DNA of 64,000 nucleotides from NCBI GenBank assembly GCA_963530615.1, contig CAUSDX010000007.1, positions 1-64,000 on the forward strand, given 5' to 3'. The notes under the pieces are model-generated. The model had not been told where the DNA came from and ran no database searches. It was given only the letters and a program-made list of their open reading frames with translations. Below, in pieces: positions 44,358 through 52,812 of the stretch. The position numbers and the translations under genes are program-made. This DNA is from JABCPE02 sp963530615. Its GTDB lineage: Bacteria > Bacteroidota > Bacteroidia > Flavobacteriales > Weeksellaceae. Numbering within the stretch: position 1 is the stretch's first letter; the number at the start of each line of letters is the position of its first letter.

Positions 44358-44935
44358 CTTCGTTAAAAGTAGAAAAAAAAGTAGTTAAGGATAATGCTAA
44401 TTTAGGTAATAATACAAGTGTTTTACTTGAAGAATTATCAAAAAAAAGAATTCCGAAAGTAGTGTCCCAGCCCTTGGGAGGAGTTGTAGCTTCTAAGTAT
44501 TCTATAAAAAAATGTTTGGAAGAAAAGCAAGAAGAAATAGGATATCAAGAGAATATTGATGAACAATTACCTGATAATCATTTCTCTGATATGGATTTAC
44601 AGGCGGCGTGGACTACATTTTTGAAAGAATTATTTAAAGATAATATCGTTGTTTGGAGTGCTATTAATACTTTTAAGTTATCAAAAATAGATGAAAATAA
44701 GATAGAAATAAAATATTCTTCAGATACTGCTAAAAAGGAGTTTGAAGCAATACAAATGGATTTTTTCAATTATTTTAAGCATAAAGTTAATAATTTTCAA
44801 ATAGAAATAATTTATCGAGAAGATATAACTTTGAAAAAAGGAAATTTGAGTAAAAAACAAATTTTCGAGCAATTGGTGGAAATTAATCCTGTATTGAAAG
44901 AATTAGAAAATTTGATGCGGTTTGATTTTAATTAA
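44326..44935 (+). CDS. dnaX: tau-specific C-terminal part of DnaX, in the -1 frame
   Basis: After the A10 run the -1 frame reads K-F-L-I-I-P-P-F-H-D-D and stays open to a TAA at 44935, giving a 561-residue tau when joined to the gamma part; the joined length is an exact multiple of three only with a -1 (or +2) shift. The segment has a charged linker, then DLQAAWTTFLKEL near 44600 and a final domain ending LENLMRFDF, of the kind found at the C-terminus of flavobacterial DnaX. A GTG at 44462 is in frame but need not be a start. In tau this region binds the polymerase core and helicase. Confidence 0.8.
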
Positions 44936-44950
44936 GGAAAAATAGTTTTA

Positions 44951-45877
44951 ATGAAAAAGGGATTGGTAATAAAATCTACGGGGAGTTGGTATCAAGTTTT
45001 AGAACAAGAGACAGGAGAAATTTTTGAGGCTAGGATTCGTGGTAAATTTAAATTAAATAAAACGAGGTTAACTAATCCTTTAGCGGTAGGAGATGAGGTG
45101 GAGTTTAGCTTAGAGAGTGATGGAGTAGCGTGGATTACAGAAATAGGAATAAGGAAAAATTATCTCATTCGTAAATCAGTAAACCTTTCCAAAGAAGCAC
45201 ATATTATTGCTTCTAATATAGATTTAGCATGTTTTATTTTTACTGCAAAAATGCCTGAAACTTCATTAGGGTTTTTGGATAGATTTTTAGTATGCTGTGA
45301 AGCCTATAATATTAAACCGTTAATTTTATTTAATAAAATAGATTTATTGGATAAGATTGAGCTTAATTTTATAGAGAGAGTGGAGGATATTTATCATAAA
45401 ATAGGATATGAAACTTTACGAATTTCAGCCCTTTCTGGGAGTAATATAATTAAACTTAAGGAAAAAATTAAAGGTAAAGTATCTGTGTTTTTTGGACATT
45501 CTGGAGTAGGAAAATCTACATTAGTAAATGCCTTACAAGAGGGATTAAATTTGAAAACAAGTGAAATTTCAGAAGCTCATTTTAAGGGAAAACATACCAC
45601 GACTTTCGCTCAAATGTATTTTTGGGATTTTGGAGGAAGTGTGATTGATACCCCAGGGGTAAGAGAGTTTGCCATGATTGATATAAAAAAAGAAGAGATA
45701 CAGCATTATTTTTCTGAAATCTTTATGAGTGGGAGAGAATGTAAATTTCATAACTGTTTGCATATCAATGAGCCTAAATGTAATGTGATCAGTGATGTGG
45801 AAAATCATAATATAGAGGAGAGTAGATATATGAATTATCTAAAATTAATGGAGGAGGTAGAGGAAAATATTTCTTGA
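44951..45877 (+). CDS. rsgA: Ribosome small-subunit-dependent GTPase A
   Basis: RsgA is a circularly permuted GTPase that acts late in 30S assembly. The 308-residue protein has an N-terminal OB fold (VIKSTGSWYQVLEQETGEIFEARIRGKF), then the motifs in permuted order: LFNKIDLL (G4) near 119, GHSGVGKSTL (G1) near 179 and DTPGVREF (G3) near 231, followed by the zinc cluster C-x5-CLH-x6-C near 260-275. It starts 15 bases after the tau stop codon, so it is probably cotranscribed with dnaX. Confidence 0.95.
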   Translation: MKKGLVIKSTGSWYQVLEQETGEIFEARIRGKFKLNKTRLTNPLAVGDEVEFSLESDGVAWITEIGIRKNYLIRKSVNLSKEAHIIASNIDLACFIFTAKMPETSLGFLDRFLVCCEAYNIKPLILFNKIDLLDKIELNFIERVEDIYHKIGYETLRISALSGSNIIKLKEKIKGKVSVFFGHSGVGKSTLVNALQEGLNLKTSEISEAHFKGKHTTTFAQMYFWDFGGSVIDTPGVREFAMIDIKKEEIQHYFSEIFMSGRECKFHNCLHINEPKCNVISDVENHNIEESRYMNYLKLMEEVEENIS

Positions 45878-45909
45878 TTTTTATAAACTGATTATTCATA
45901 AACTTTTAT

Positions 45910-45917
45910 TATTTTTG
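45910..45917 (+). promoter_or_regulatory. -7 element of the cysH-cysD-cysN operon
   Basis: TATTTTTG, 12 bases before the ATG at 45930 (18 before the second ATG). No TTG at the normal spacing. Confidence 0.45.
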
Positions 45918-45929
45918 TAGGATTAAAAT

Positions 45930-46634
45930 ATGAATATGAAAATAGAAGAGTTGTTAGAGAAATTACCGAAACTTTCTATGGCAGAGGGATTATCTTTATT
46001 AGCAATAAATTTTCCTAATAAAGTAGTTTTTTCTACAAGTTTTGGAATGGAAGACCAAATCATTACAGATTGTATTCTAAAAAATAAAATAGCAATTGAT
46101 ATTTTTACGATAGACACAGGGCGTATGTTTTATGAAACTTACGATACTTGGGTGAATACTAATGAAGAATATGGAATAATAATTCCTGCTTATTATGCTG
46201 ATAATAGAAGGATTGAAGAGTATGTAAAAAAACATGGAGTAAATGGATTTTATAAATCTGTTGAGTTAAGAAAAGAGCATGACTATATTCGTAAGGTGGA
46301 GCCATTAAAAAGAGCCTTAGCTGGTTATGAAGTTTGGGTAACAGGGATTAGAGCTGAGCAATCTTCTCATAGGCAGCAAATGCCTATGGTAGAGTGGGAT
46401 GAAGGGAATAAAATTATAAAGTTTCATCCTCTTTTGCATTGGAAAACGGAGGAACTTTTACCTTATTTGAAGAAAAATAATATACCGTTTAATTCCTTAC
46501 ATGAGAAAGGATATATAAGTATAGGTGACCAACCAATGACTCGTCCCATAAAAGAAGGAGAGGATATCCGAGCAGGACGCTGGTGGTGGGAAAATGAAGA
46601 TAAAAAAGAGTGTGGTTTGCATTGGACAAAGTAG
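45930..46634 (+). CDS. cysH: CysH-family adenylyl-sulfate reductase lacking the iron-sulfur cysteines
   Basis: Reduces activated sulfate (APS or PAPS) to sulfite with thioredoxin. The 234-residue protein keeps the family features: FSTSFGMEDQ near 34-43, SVELRK and IRKVEPLKRALAG near 110-132, the GEDIRAGRWWWE segment and the catalytic cysteine in ECGLH (C228). The flanks match bacterial APS reductases, but the paired cysteines expected before IRKVEPL are H117-D118 and the CxxC expected in ISIGCxxCT is D200-x-x-M203, so no [4Fe-4S] cluster can form. C48 and C228 are the only cysteines. Start could also be the second ATG, 45936. It precedes cysD by 27 bases. No APS kinase gene is nearby. Confidence 0.9.
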   Translation: MNMKIEELLEKLPKLSMAEGLSLLAINFPNKVVFSTSFGMEDQIITDCILKNKIAIDIFTIDTGRMFYETYDTWVNTNEEYGIIIPAYYADNRRIEEYVKKHGVNGFYKSVELRKEHDYIRKVEPLKRALAGYEVWVTGIRAEQSSHRQQMPMVEWDEGNKIIKFHPLLHWKTEELLPYLKKNNIPFNSLHEKGYISIGDQPMTRPIKEGEDIRAGRWWWENEDKKECGLHWTK

Positions 46635-46661
46635 AATAATTAAGAATTTTGATATAGTAAA

Positions 46662-47570
46662 ATGAGTGGTAGAACATTGGATTATCTTGATCAGTTAGAA
46701 GCTGAGTCTATTCATATATTTAGGGAAGTGGCAGGGCAGTTTGAGAAGCCAGCATTGTTGTTCAGCGGTGGTAAAGATTCTATCGTTTTGGTACACTTAG
46801 CAATGAAGGCATTCCGTCCGTGTAAATTTCCTTTTCCTTTGGTACATATTGATACTGGTCATAATTTTCAAGAAGCTTTGAATTTTAGAGATCAATTAGT
46901 GGAGAAAATTGGTGAAAAATTAATTGTAAGAAAAGTAGAAGATACGATAAAAGCCAAAGGATTGACAGAGCCAAAAGGTAAGTTTGCGAGTAGAAATGCT
47001 TTACAATCTTATACACTTTTAGATACAATTGAAGAGTTTCAATTTGATGCTTGTATTGGTGGAGCGAGAAGAGATGAAGAAAAAGCGAGAGCAAAGGAAA
47101 GAATCTTCTCTGTAAGAGATGATTTTGGAGGTTGGAATCCTAAATTACAACGCCCAGAGCTTTGGAATATTTATAATGGAAAAATACATAAAGGAGAAAA
47201 TGTAAGAGTTTTTCCTATTAGCAATTGGACCGAATTAGATGTTTGGAATTATATTAAAAGAGAAAAAATAGAGTTGCCAAGTATTTATTTTTCTCATGAA
47301 AGAGAGGTTTTAGAGCATCAAGGTCAGTTGATAGCGGTATCTGATTTTATTCAAATAGAAGAAGGGGATAATATTTCTACAAAGAAAGTGAGATATAGAA
47401 CTGTAGGAGATATGACTTGTACGGCAGCGGTAGAATCTGAAGCGTATAGCATAGATGATATAATCAATGAAATTACCATTTCCAGAACCAGTGAGAGAGG
47501 GGAAACTCGAATAGATGATAAAGTCTCAGAGGCTGCGATGGAAGATAGAAAAAAGAATGGGTATTTTTAA
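46662..47570 (+). CDS. cysD: Sulfate adenylyltransferase, small subunit
   Basis: The catalytic ATP-sulfurylase subunit that adenylates sulfate to APS, together with the GTPase CysN. The 302-residue protein has the PP-loop LLFSGGKDSIVLVHLA near 27-42, FPLVHIDTGHNFQEAL near 65-80, DACIGGARRDEEKARAKERIFSVRD near 126-150 and the final GEMTCTAAVES-type motif VGDMTCTAAVESEA near 247-260. Middle of cysH-cysD-cysN. Confidence 0.97.
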   Translation: MSGRTLDYLDQLEAESIHIFREVAGQFEKPALLFSGGKDSIVLVHLAMKAFRPCKFPFPLVHIDTGHNFQEALNFRDQLVEKIGEKLIVRKVEDTIKAKGLTEPKGKFASRNALQSYTLLDTIEEFQFDACIGGARRDEEKARAKERIFSVRDDFGGWNPKLQRPELWNIYNGKIHKGENVRVFPISNWTELDVWNYIKREKIELPSIYFSHEREVLEHQGQLIAVSDFIQIEEGDNISTKKVRYRTVGDMTCTAAVESEAYSIDDIINEITISRTSERGETRIDDKVSEAAMEDRKKNGYF

Positions 47571-47591
47571 TTTTTTAAGTTTTAATAAAAA

Positions 47592-48833
47592 ATGGATATA
47601 TTAAGATTTTTGACAGCGGGTAGTGTAGATGATGGGAAAAGTACCCTTATTGGGAGGCTATTGTATGATAGTAAAAATATATTAGCAGATCAATTGGAAG
47701 CCATAGAGAGAAGTACTAAAAATAAGGAAAATGGGGAGGTTGATTTGGCTTTACTTACAGATGGTCTCCGAGCAGAGAGAGAGCAGGGAATTACTATAGA
47801 TGTAGCATATAAATATTTCTCTACTCCGAAGAGAAAATTTATTATTGCTGATGCACCAGGGCATATTCAGTATACTAGAAATATGATTACTGGGGCATCT
47901 AATGCGGATTTGATTATTATTTTGGTAGATGCAAGGAATGGAATTATAGAACAAACCAAAAGGCATTCTATCATTGCTTCATTACTCAATATTCCGAATG
48001 TAGTAGTTGCAGTGAATAAAATGGATTTGGTGCATTATTCAGAGGATAGATTTACTGAAATTGTATCTGAATATCATAAAATTGCTGAAGCGTTATCTCT
48101 GAAGAGTGTAAAATTCATTCCAATCAGTGCTAAAGATGGAGACAATGTAGTAGACAAATCAGATAAAATGACTTGGTATTCAGGAGAACCATTATTGGTG
48201 TACTTGGAAACGGTGGAGTTAGGTAAGTCTATTAACTATGAGAATAGTAGATTTCCAGTGCAATTGATTCTTCGTCCACAAGTAGATGAATTTCATGATT
48301 ATAGAGGTTATGCAGGTAAGGTAGCTAGTGGAATATTTCGAGTGAATGATAAGGTGAAAATTTATCCTTCTAATATAGAAACTACAATTAAAGAAATAGA
48401 AGTAGGAAATCAGCAAGTAGAAGAATGTTTTGCTCCACAGAGTGCGGTGATTCATTTGGAAGATGATATTGATATTAGTAGAGGAGATTTAATTGCGAAA
48501 AAAGATGATTTATTAAGGGTAGGACAGGATATAGAGGCGTTGATTTGTTGGATGGATGAAAAGCCTTTGACTTTGGGAACAAGATATTTATTACAACATA
48601 ATAGTAAAATAGTCGTAACGATGGTGAAGGAAATTCGTTATCGTTTGGATGTGAATACTTTAGAAAAAGAACCTAATCCGAGCAAGGCAGAGCTTAATGA
48701 AATCGTGGAAGTGCTGCTGAAAACATCAGCACTATTAAGTTATGATGCTTATCAGAATATTCGTGAGAATGGAAGTGCTATTCTTATAGATGAGACCAGT
48801 TTTGTAACAGTAGGAGCCGTATTGTTCAAATAA
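47592..48833 (+). CDS. cysN: Sulfate adenylyltransferase, GTPase subunit
   Basis: An elongation-factor-like GTPase whose hydrolysis drives APS formation by CysD. The 413-residue protein shows GSVDDGKSTLIGRLLYD (G1, near 9-25), DAPGH (G3, near 90) and NKMD (G4, near 145), then EF-Tu-like barrels. There is no C-terminal APS-kinase (CysC) domain of the kind fused in many bacteria, and no separate cysC follows, which matters for reading the cysH substrate. Terminated by the hairpin at 48855. Confidence 0.96.
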   Translation: MDILRFLTAGSVDDGKSTLIGRLLYDSKNILADQLEAIERSTKNKENGEVDLALLTDGLRAEREQGITIDVAYKYFSTPKRKFIIADAPGHIQYTRNMITGASNADLIIILVDARNGIIEQTKRHSIIASLLNIPNVVVAVNKMDLVHYSEDRFTEIVSEYHKIAEALSLKSVKFIPISAKDGDNVVDKSDKMTWYSGEPLLVYLETVELGKSINYENSRFPVQLILRPQVDEFHDYRGYAGKVASGIFRVNDKVKIYPSNIETTIKEIEVGNQQVEECFAPQSAVIHLEDDIDISRGDLIAKKDDLLRVGQDIEALICWMDEKPLTLGTRYLLQHNSKIVVTMVKEIRYRLDVNTLEKEPNPSKAELNEIVEVLLKTSALLSYDAYQNIRENGSAILIDETSFVTVGAVLFK

Positions 48834-48854
48834 GATATGATTTATATTTATAAG

Positions 48855-48880
48855 CGATATAGAATTTCTATATCGTTTTT
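48855..48880 (+). terminator. terminator of the cys operon
   Basis: Palindrome cgatatag..ctatatcg (48855-48862 with 48868-48875), loop of five, then a T run. Confidence 0.8.
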
Positions 48881-48886
48881 AATTTA

Positions 48887-48918
48887 TTTGTAAATCTTAA
48901 AAAAGAGTAGTATTTTTG
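48887..48918 (+). promoter_or_regulatory. promoter of the nucleotide-sugar operon
   Basis: TTTG at 48887-48890, a 20-base spacer and TATTTTTG at 48911-48918, 18 bases before the ATG at 48937. The in-frame TTG at 48916 lies inside the box and is rejected as a start. Confidence 0.7.
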
Positions 48919-48936
48919 GAAAGAATAGAAGGAAAG

Positions 48937-49548
48937 ATGTACAAAAATATTATAAAACCTATTTTTGATTTTTCGTTAGCTATTATAGGAATTTTATTGT
49001 TTAGTCCATTGTTTGTAATTCTTACAATTATATTATATTTTGCTAATGGAGGACAACCATTTTTTTTTCAATTGAGACCAGGAAAAGAAGGGAAGTTGTT
49101 TAGAATTATAAAGTTTAAGACAATGAATGATAAGAGAGATGCTGGGGGAAATTTATTTTCAGATGCAGAAAGATTAACTAAAATAGGCAAGTTTATCCGA
49201 AAAACTTCATTAGATGAAATACCTCAATTATTAAATGTAATAAAGGGAGAGATGAGTTTAGTGGGACCTAGACCTTTGTTGCCTTCATATTTAGATCTTT
49301 ATAATGATTTTCAGAAGAGAAGAAATGAGGTAAAGCCAGGTATTACGGGGTGGGCTCAAATCAATGGAAGAAATCATATTTCATGGGAAAAAAAGTTTAA
49401 ATATGATGTCTGGTATGTAGACCATGTCAGTTTTTGGTTGGATTTCAAAATATTGATAATTACCATATTAAAGGTTATAAAATCGGAAGGAATTAATGAA
49501 GAAGGACAAGCAACATCAGAAGAATTTAAGGGAAATATTCAGAATTAA
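48937..49548 (+). CDS. PglC-like phosphoglycosyl transferase
   Basis: A monotopic phosphoglycosyl transferase that moves a phospho-sugar from a UDP-sugar to undecaprenyl phosphate, starting a glycan on the inner membrane. The 203-residue protein has one N-terminal re-entrant hydrophobic helix (about 11-32), the RPGKEGKLFRIIKFKTM motif near 50-66, DE in LDEIPQLLNVIKGEMSLVGPRPLLP near 93-118, and KPGITGWAQINGRN near 139-152. It matches the small PglC/WecP-like class without the large N-terminal membrane domain. It leads an operon with the next two genes (8 and 30 base gaps). Confidence 0.92.
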   Translation: MYKNIIKPIFDFSLAIIGILLFSPLFVILTIILYFANGGQPFFFQLRPGKEGKLFRIIKFKTMNDKRDAGGNLFSDAERLTKIGKFIRKTSLDEIPQLLNVIKGEMSLVGPRPLLPSYLDLYNDFQKRRNEVKPGITGWAQINGRNHISWEKKFKYDVWYVDHVSFWLDFKILIITILKVIKSEGINEEGQATSEEFKGNIQN

Positions 49549-49555
49549 ATAGCTT

Positions 49556-50686
49556 ATGAAGTCTAAAATATGGTTATCTCCTCCACATATGGGTGGTACA
49601 GAATTAAAATATATTCATAAAGCATTTGATGAAAATTTTATTGCACCGTTGGGAACTAATATTGATGCTTTTGAGAATAATTTACAAAATTTTTTAGGAG
49701 AGAGTGTAAATGTAGTAGCTCTTTCATCAGGAACGGCAGCCTTACATTTGGCATTGGTAATGTTGGGAGTAAAAATGGGAGATGAAGTGATATGTCAAAG
49801 TATGACTTTTTCAGCATCAGCGAATCCTATTGTATATCAAGGTGCGACCCCTATTTTCATTGACTCAGAAAGGGAAACTTGGAATATGTGTCCAGAGACT
49901 TTGGAAGTAGCAATTAAAGATAGAATCTCTAAAGGTAAAACACCAAAGGCAATCATTTTAGTGCATCTTTATGGAATGCCAGCTAAAATGGATGAAATTA
50001 TGAAGATTGCAAATAAATATGAAATTCCCATTGTAGAAGATGCAGCAGAGGCTTTGGGGTCTGTTTATAAAGGAAAAAAATGTGGAACTTTTGGAGGGAT
50101 GTCTATTTTGAGTTTTAATGGTAATAAGATTATTACAACTTCTGGGGGAGGAGCATTGGTATGTAGGAAACAAGCACAAAAAGAAAGAGCAATTTTTCTT
50201 TCTACTCAAGCAAGAGATGAAGCTCCTTATTATCAACACTCTGAAATAGGTTATAATTATCGTATGAGCAATGTATCGGCAGGGATTGGGTGTGGACAAA
50301 TGGAGGTTTTAGAAGAGCGAATTATACAAAGGAGATTTAATCACCATTTTTATCAAAAGTTATTTGAAAATATGGAAGGAATTTCTATTTTTTCAGAACC
50401 AAATGATGATTTTTATTCTAATCACTGGTTGTCAGCCATCGTAATTGATGAAGAAAGAATAGGTTTTGATAGAGATAAATTGCAGTTAAAATTTTTAGAA
50501 AATAATATAGAAACGAGACCTCTTTGGAAGCCAATGCATTTGCAACCAATTTTTAGTGATGCTCCGTATTATGGAAAGGATGTATCAGAGCAATTGTTTC
50601 AAAAAGGTTTATGTCTTCCATCAGGATCTAATATGACAGATAATGATAGAGAACGAATTGCAAAAATTTTTGAGGAAATGATTTAA
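49556..50686 (+). CDS. PglE-like nucleotide-sugar aminotransferase
   Basis: A PLP aminotransferase of the DegT/DnrJ/EryC1/StrS family; in this setting it most likely aminates C4 of a UDP-4-keto-6-deoxy-GlcNAc. The 376-residue protein opens IWLSPPHMGGTELKYIHKAFDENFIAPLG, the start typical of PglE/UDP-bacillosamine aminotransferases; other marks are ALSSGTAALHLALVML near 60-75, EDAAEALGSVYKGKKCGTFG near 162-181 and the Schiff-base lysine in SFNGNKIITTSGGGAL near 185-200. It lies between the PglC- and PglF-like genes. Confidence 0.9.
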   Translation: MKSKIWLSPPHMGGTELKYIHKAFDENFIAPLGTNIDAFENNLQNFLGESVNVVALSSGTAALHLALVMLGVKMGDEVICQSMTFSASANPIVYQGATPIFIDSERETWNMCPETLEVAIKDRISKGKTPKAIILVHLYGMPAKMDEIMKIANKYEIPIVEDAAEALGSVYKGKKCGTFGGMSILSFNGNKIITTSGGGALVCRKQAQKERAIFLSTQARDEAPYYQHSEIGYNYRMSNVSAGIGCGQMEVLEERIIQRRFNHHFYQKLFENMEGISIFSEPNDDFYSNHWLSAIVIDEERIGFDRDKLQLKFLENNIETRPLWKPMHLQPIFSDAPYYGKDVSEQLFQKGLCLPSGSNMTDNDRERIAKIFEEMI

Positions 50687-50716
50687 GTTGTAGAATATTA
50701 TAAATAGTATAGTTAT

Positions 50717-51832
50717 ATGAGAAATGAGGAAAAAAATAGTATTCTAATAGAAAACTTACTTGATAGAAGACCGATTTTGATAGAAAATGAGGAAATAAAA
50801 AATAAACATTTTCAAAAACAAATTTTAGTAACGGGAGGAGCAGGTTCTATTGGAAGTGAAATAGTGAGGCAAATAGCTATTTATAATCCTGATTTAATAG
50901 TAGTTGTAGATCAGGCAGAGACGCCGTTATATGATATGGAATTAGAAATGTCAGAGTGTTTTCCAAAAGTGAAATTTGAATTTATTTTGGCTGATATTTC
51001 TAATGAAAATAGAATGAAAGATATTTTTGCTGAGCATTCTTTTTCCATAGTATATCATGCAGCAGCTTATAAACATGTACCAATAATAGAAAAAAATCCA
51101 CATGCAGCGGTACTAGTAAATATTCAAGGGAGTAAAATTTTAGCACTTCTATCAAGTAAATATCATGTGGAGACTTTTATAATGATTTCAACGGATAAAG
51201 CTGTAAATCCTACCAATGTGATGGGGGCATCAAAAAGGGTGGCTGAGTTATTTGTCCAATCATTACAAAATAAAAAAAATCATAAAACGAAATTTATCAC
51301 GACTCGTTTTGGGAATGTTTTGGGGGCTAATGGCTCTGCTGTACCATATTTCATAAAACAAATAAATAAAGGAGGTCCTATAACAATCACTCATCCTGAA
51401 ATTACTAGATATTTTATGACTATTTCAGAGGCATGTGAATTGGTACTCCATGCAGGAATAATGGGTAATGGAGGAGAAATTTTTATTTTTGATATGGGAG
51501 AGCCTATAAAAATTCTTGATTTGGTAAGAAAAATGATAAAACTCTTGGGTTTAGAACCCGATGTAGATATCAAAATTATTTTTACAGGGTTAAGACTTGG
51601 AGAAAAACTTTTTGAGGAATTATCAGGAGATAGTTCTAAAATTTTGCCAACTCACCATCCTAAAATCATGATTTCTAAAGATAATGTTATGAATTATGAA
51701 GAAATAGATTTTTTAACACAAAAAATATTTTTAAAAGCACAAGAAGGTAATAAGATGGAAGTGGTAAAAATATTGAAAGAAATAGTAAAAGAATTCAAAA
51801 GTGAAAATTCTATCTTTAAAAAATTAGATTAA
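50717..51832 (+). CDS. PglF/CapD-like UDP-N-acetylglucosamine 4,6-dehydratase, soluble form
   Basis: Converts UDP-GlcNAc to the 4-keto-6-deoxy sugar using bound NAD. The 371-residue protein holds the catalytic Rossmann domain: VTGGAGSIGSEIVRQ near 38-52, AAAYKHVPIIEKNP near 119, and ISTDKAVNPTNVMGASKRVAE near 159-179 with the Met-x3-Lys that replaces Tyr-x3-Lys in this family. It keeps the LLDRRPILIE linker near 14-23 typical of WbpM/PglF proteins but has none of the four-helix N-terminal membrane domain, so it is a short, presumably cytosolic version. Last gene of its operon; no acetyltransferase (PglD) follows. Confidence 0.9.
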   Translation: MRNEEKNSILIENLLDRRPILIENEEIKNKHFQKQILVTGGAGSIGSEIVRQIAIYNPDLIVVVDQAETPLYDMELEMSECFPKVKFEFILADISNENRMKDIFAEHSFSIVYHAAAYKHVPIIEKNPHAAVLVNIQGSKILALLSSKYHVETFIMISTDKAVNPTNVMGASKRVAELFVQSLQNKKNHKTKFITTRFGNVLGANGSAVPYFIKQINKGGPITITHPEITRYFMTISEACELVLHAGIMGNGGEIFIFDMGEPIKILDLVRKMIKLLGLEPDVDIKIIFTGLRLGEKLFEELSGDSSKILPTHHPKIMISKDNVMNYEEIDFLTQKIFLKAQEGNKMEVVKILKEIVKEFKSENSIFKKLD

Positions 51833-51866
51833 AATAATGAGGCTGTAAAAAACCTCATTATTTTTT
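51832..51866. terminator. bidirectional terminator after the dehydratase gene
   Basis: Stem aaataatgagg/cctcattattt (51832-51842 with 51853-51863), loop of ten, followed by T. It also lies at the end of the DUF493 gene on the minus strand. Confidence 0.8.
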
Positions 51867-52161
51867 ATAACATAATAATACCTTCTATTTTAGAAACATC
51901 TTTGTAAATTTTTATTACATGATTAGAATCTAAAACGAAACAAGAAATAGTTACACTTAAATACTTTCCATTGCTACTTTCTTTAGTCGTAAGGCTATAC
52001 TCTAAATTATCGAAGACTTGATAAAGTTCACCTAATTTTTCTTCATCATGATTTGTTAAAATAAATTTATATAAATAATTACCAGGAAAATCATGATTGA
52101 GATCAAGGTTCTTTTTAAGACTTTTATAAAATTCTTCAGGGTTTGCGGTATACTGTTCCAT
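51865..52161 (-). CDS. DUF493 family protein
   Basis: A 98-residue protein with the ferredoxin-like DUF493 (YbeD-type) fold: YKFILTNHDEEKLGELYQVF near 31-50, SNGKYLSVTISCFVLDSNHVIKIYKDVSKIEGI near 62-94. Small regulator-like family with no settled biochemical role. It ends its transcript and follows the marC gene by 18 bases. Confidence 0.85.
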   Translation of the reverse strand: MEQYTANPEEFYKSLKKNLDLNHDFPGNYLYKFILTNHDEEKLGELYQVFDNLEYSLTTKESSNGKYLSVTISCFVLDSNHVIKIYKDVSKIEGIIML

Positions 52162-52179
52162 ATAGATGCAATTTGTATT

Positions 52180-52776
52180 TTAATGTTGTGATAGATTATC
52201 TATTAGTTGAATTAAGTTGCTTAAAAACATTTTAATTGCTATAGCTAACAGTATAATTCCGAATACTTTTTTCAAGATCATTAGAGTGCCATCTTTAATT
52301 ATTGAAGAAAGTCGTTCAGAAGACTTCAAAACAATATAAACTACAAGAACATTCAATAAGATTGCGATAATGATATTGATAACGGCATATTCTGCTCGTA
52401 AAGATAAGGTTGTAGTCAATGTTCCTGCACCTGCAACCAAGGGAAATGCAATAGGAACTATTGATGCAGATGTCATCTCTTCTTGTTTGTGAATCTGAAT
52501 TCCTAAAATTAATTCCAAGGCTATAAATAAAATTATTAAAGCTCCTACAATAGCGAATGAGTTAATATCTAATCCTATGAATTTAAGCATTTTATCTCCT
52601 GCAAAAAGGAATGTTAGCATGATGATAGCAGAAGCAATAGACGCCTTTTCAGACTCTATTTTTCCAAACCTTTTGCGTAGATCTAGAATGATAGGTGTAG
52701 ATCCAATAATGTCAATTATAGCAAATAAAGTTAAAAAGCAAGTTAATGTTTGTTGAAAAGAGAAAGATTCAAGCAT
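52180..52776 (-). CDS. MarC-family integral membrane protein
   Basis: A 198-residue inner-membrane protein with six hydrophobic segments. It begins LTCFLTLFAIIDIIGSTPIILDLRKRF and contains the family centre SIVPIAFPLVAGAGTLTTTLSLRAEYA near 105-131. The MarC (UPF0056) family is widespread, but its substrate is unproven. Own -7 box (52791-52798) 14 bases before the ATG. Confidence 0.9.
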   Translation of the reverse strand: MLESFSFQQTLTCFLTLFAIIDIIGSTPIILDLRKRFGKIESEKASIASAIIMLTFLFAGDKMLKFIGLDINSFAIVGALIILFIALELILGIQIHKQEEMTSASIVPIAFPLVAGAGTLTTTLSLRAEYAVINIIIAILLNVLVVYIVLKSSERLSSIIKDGTLMILKKVFGIILLAIAIKMFLSNLIQLIDNLSQH

Positions 52777-52790
52777 AATTAAATTTTTCT

Positions 52791-52798
52791 CAAAAATA
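52791..52798 (-). promoter_or_regulatory. -7 element of marC
   Basis: Reads TATTTTTG on the minus strand, 14 bases before the ATG. The gap between batD and marC is 36 bases. Confidence 0.5.
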
Positions 52799-52812
52799 GA
52801 AATAAATTTTAA

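Noticed and set aside
44462..44935. Separate 157-residue protein starting at GTG 44462
   Set aside because: The frame is open back to the A10 run of dnaX and the sequence fits the DnaX C-terminus, so it is the tau extension.
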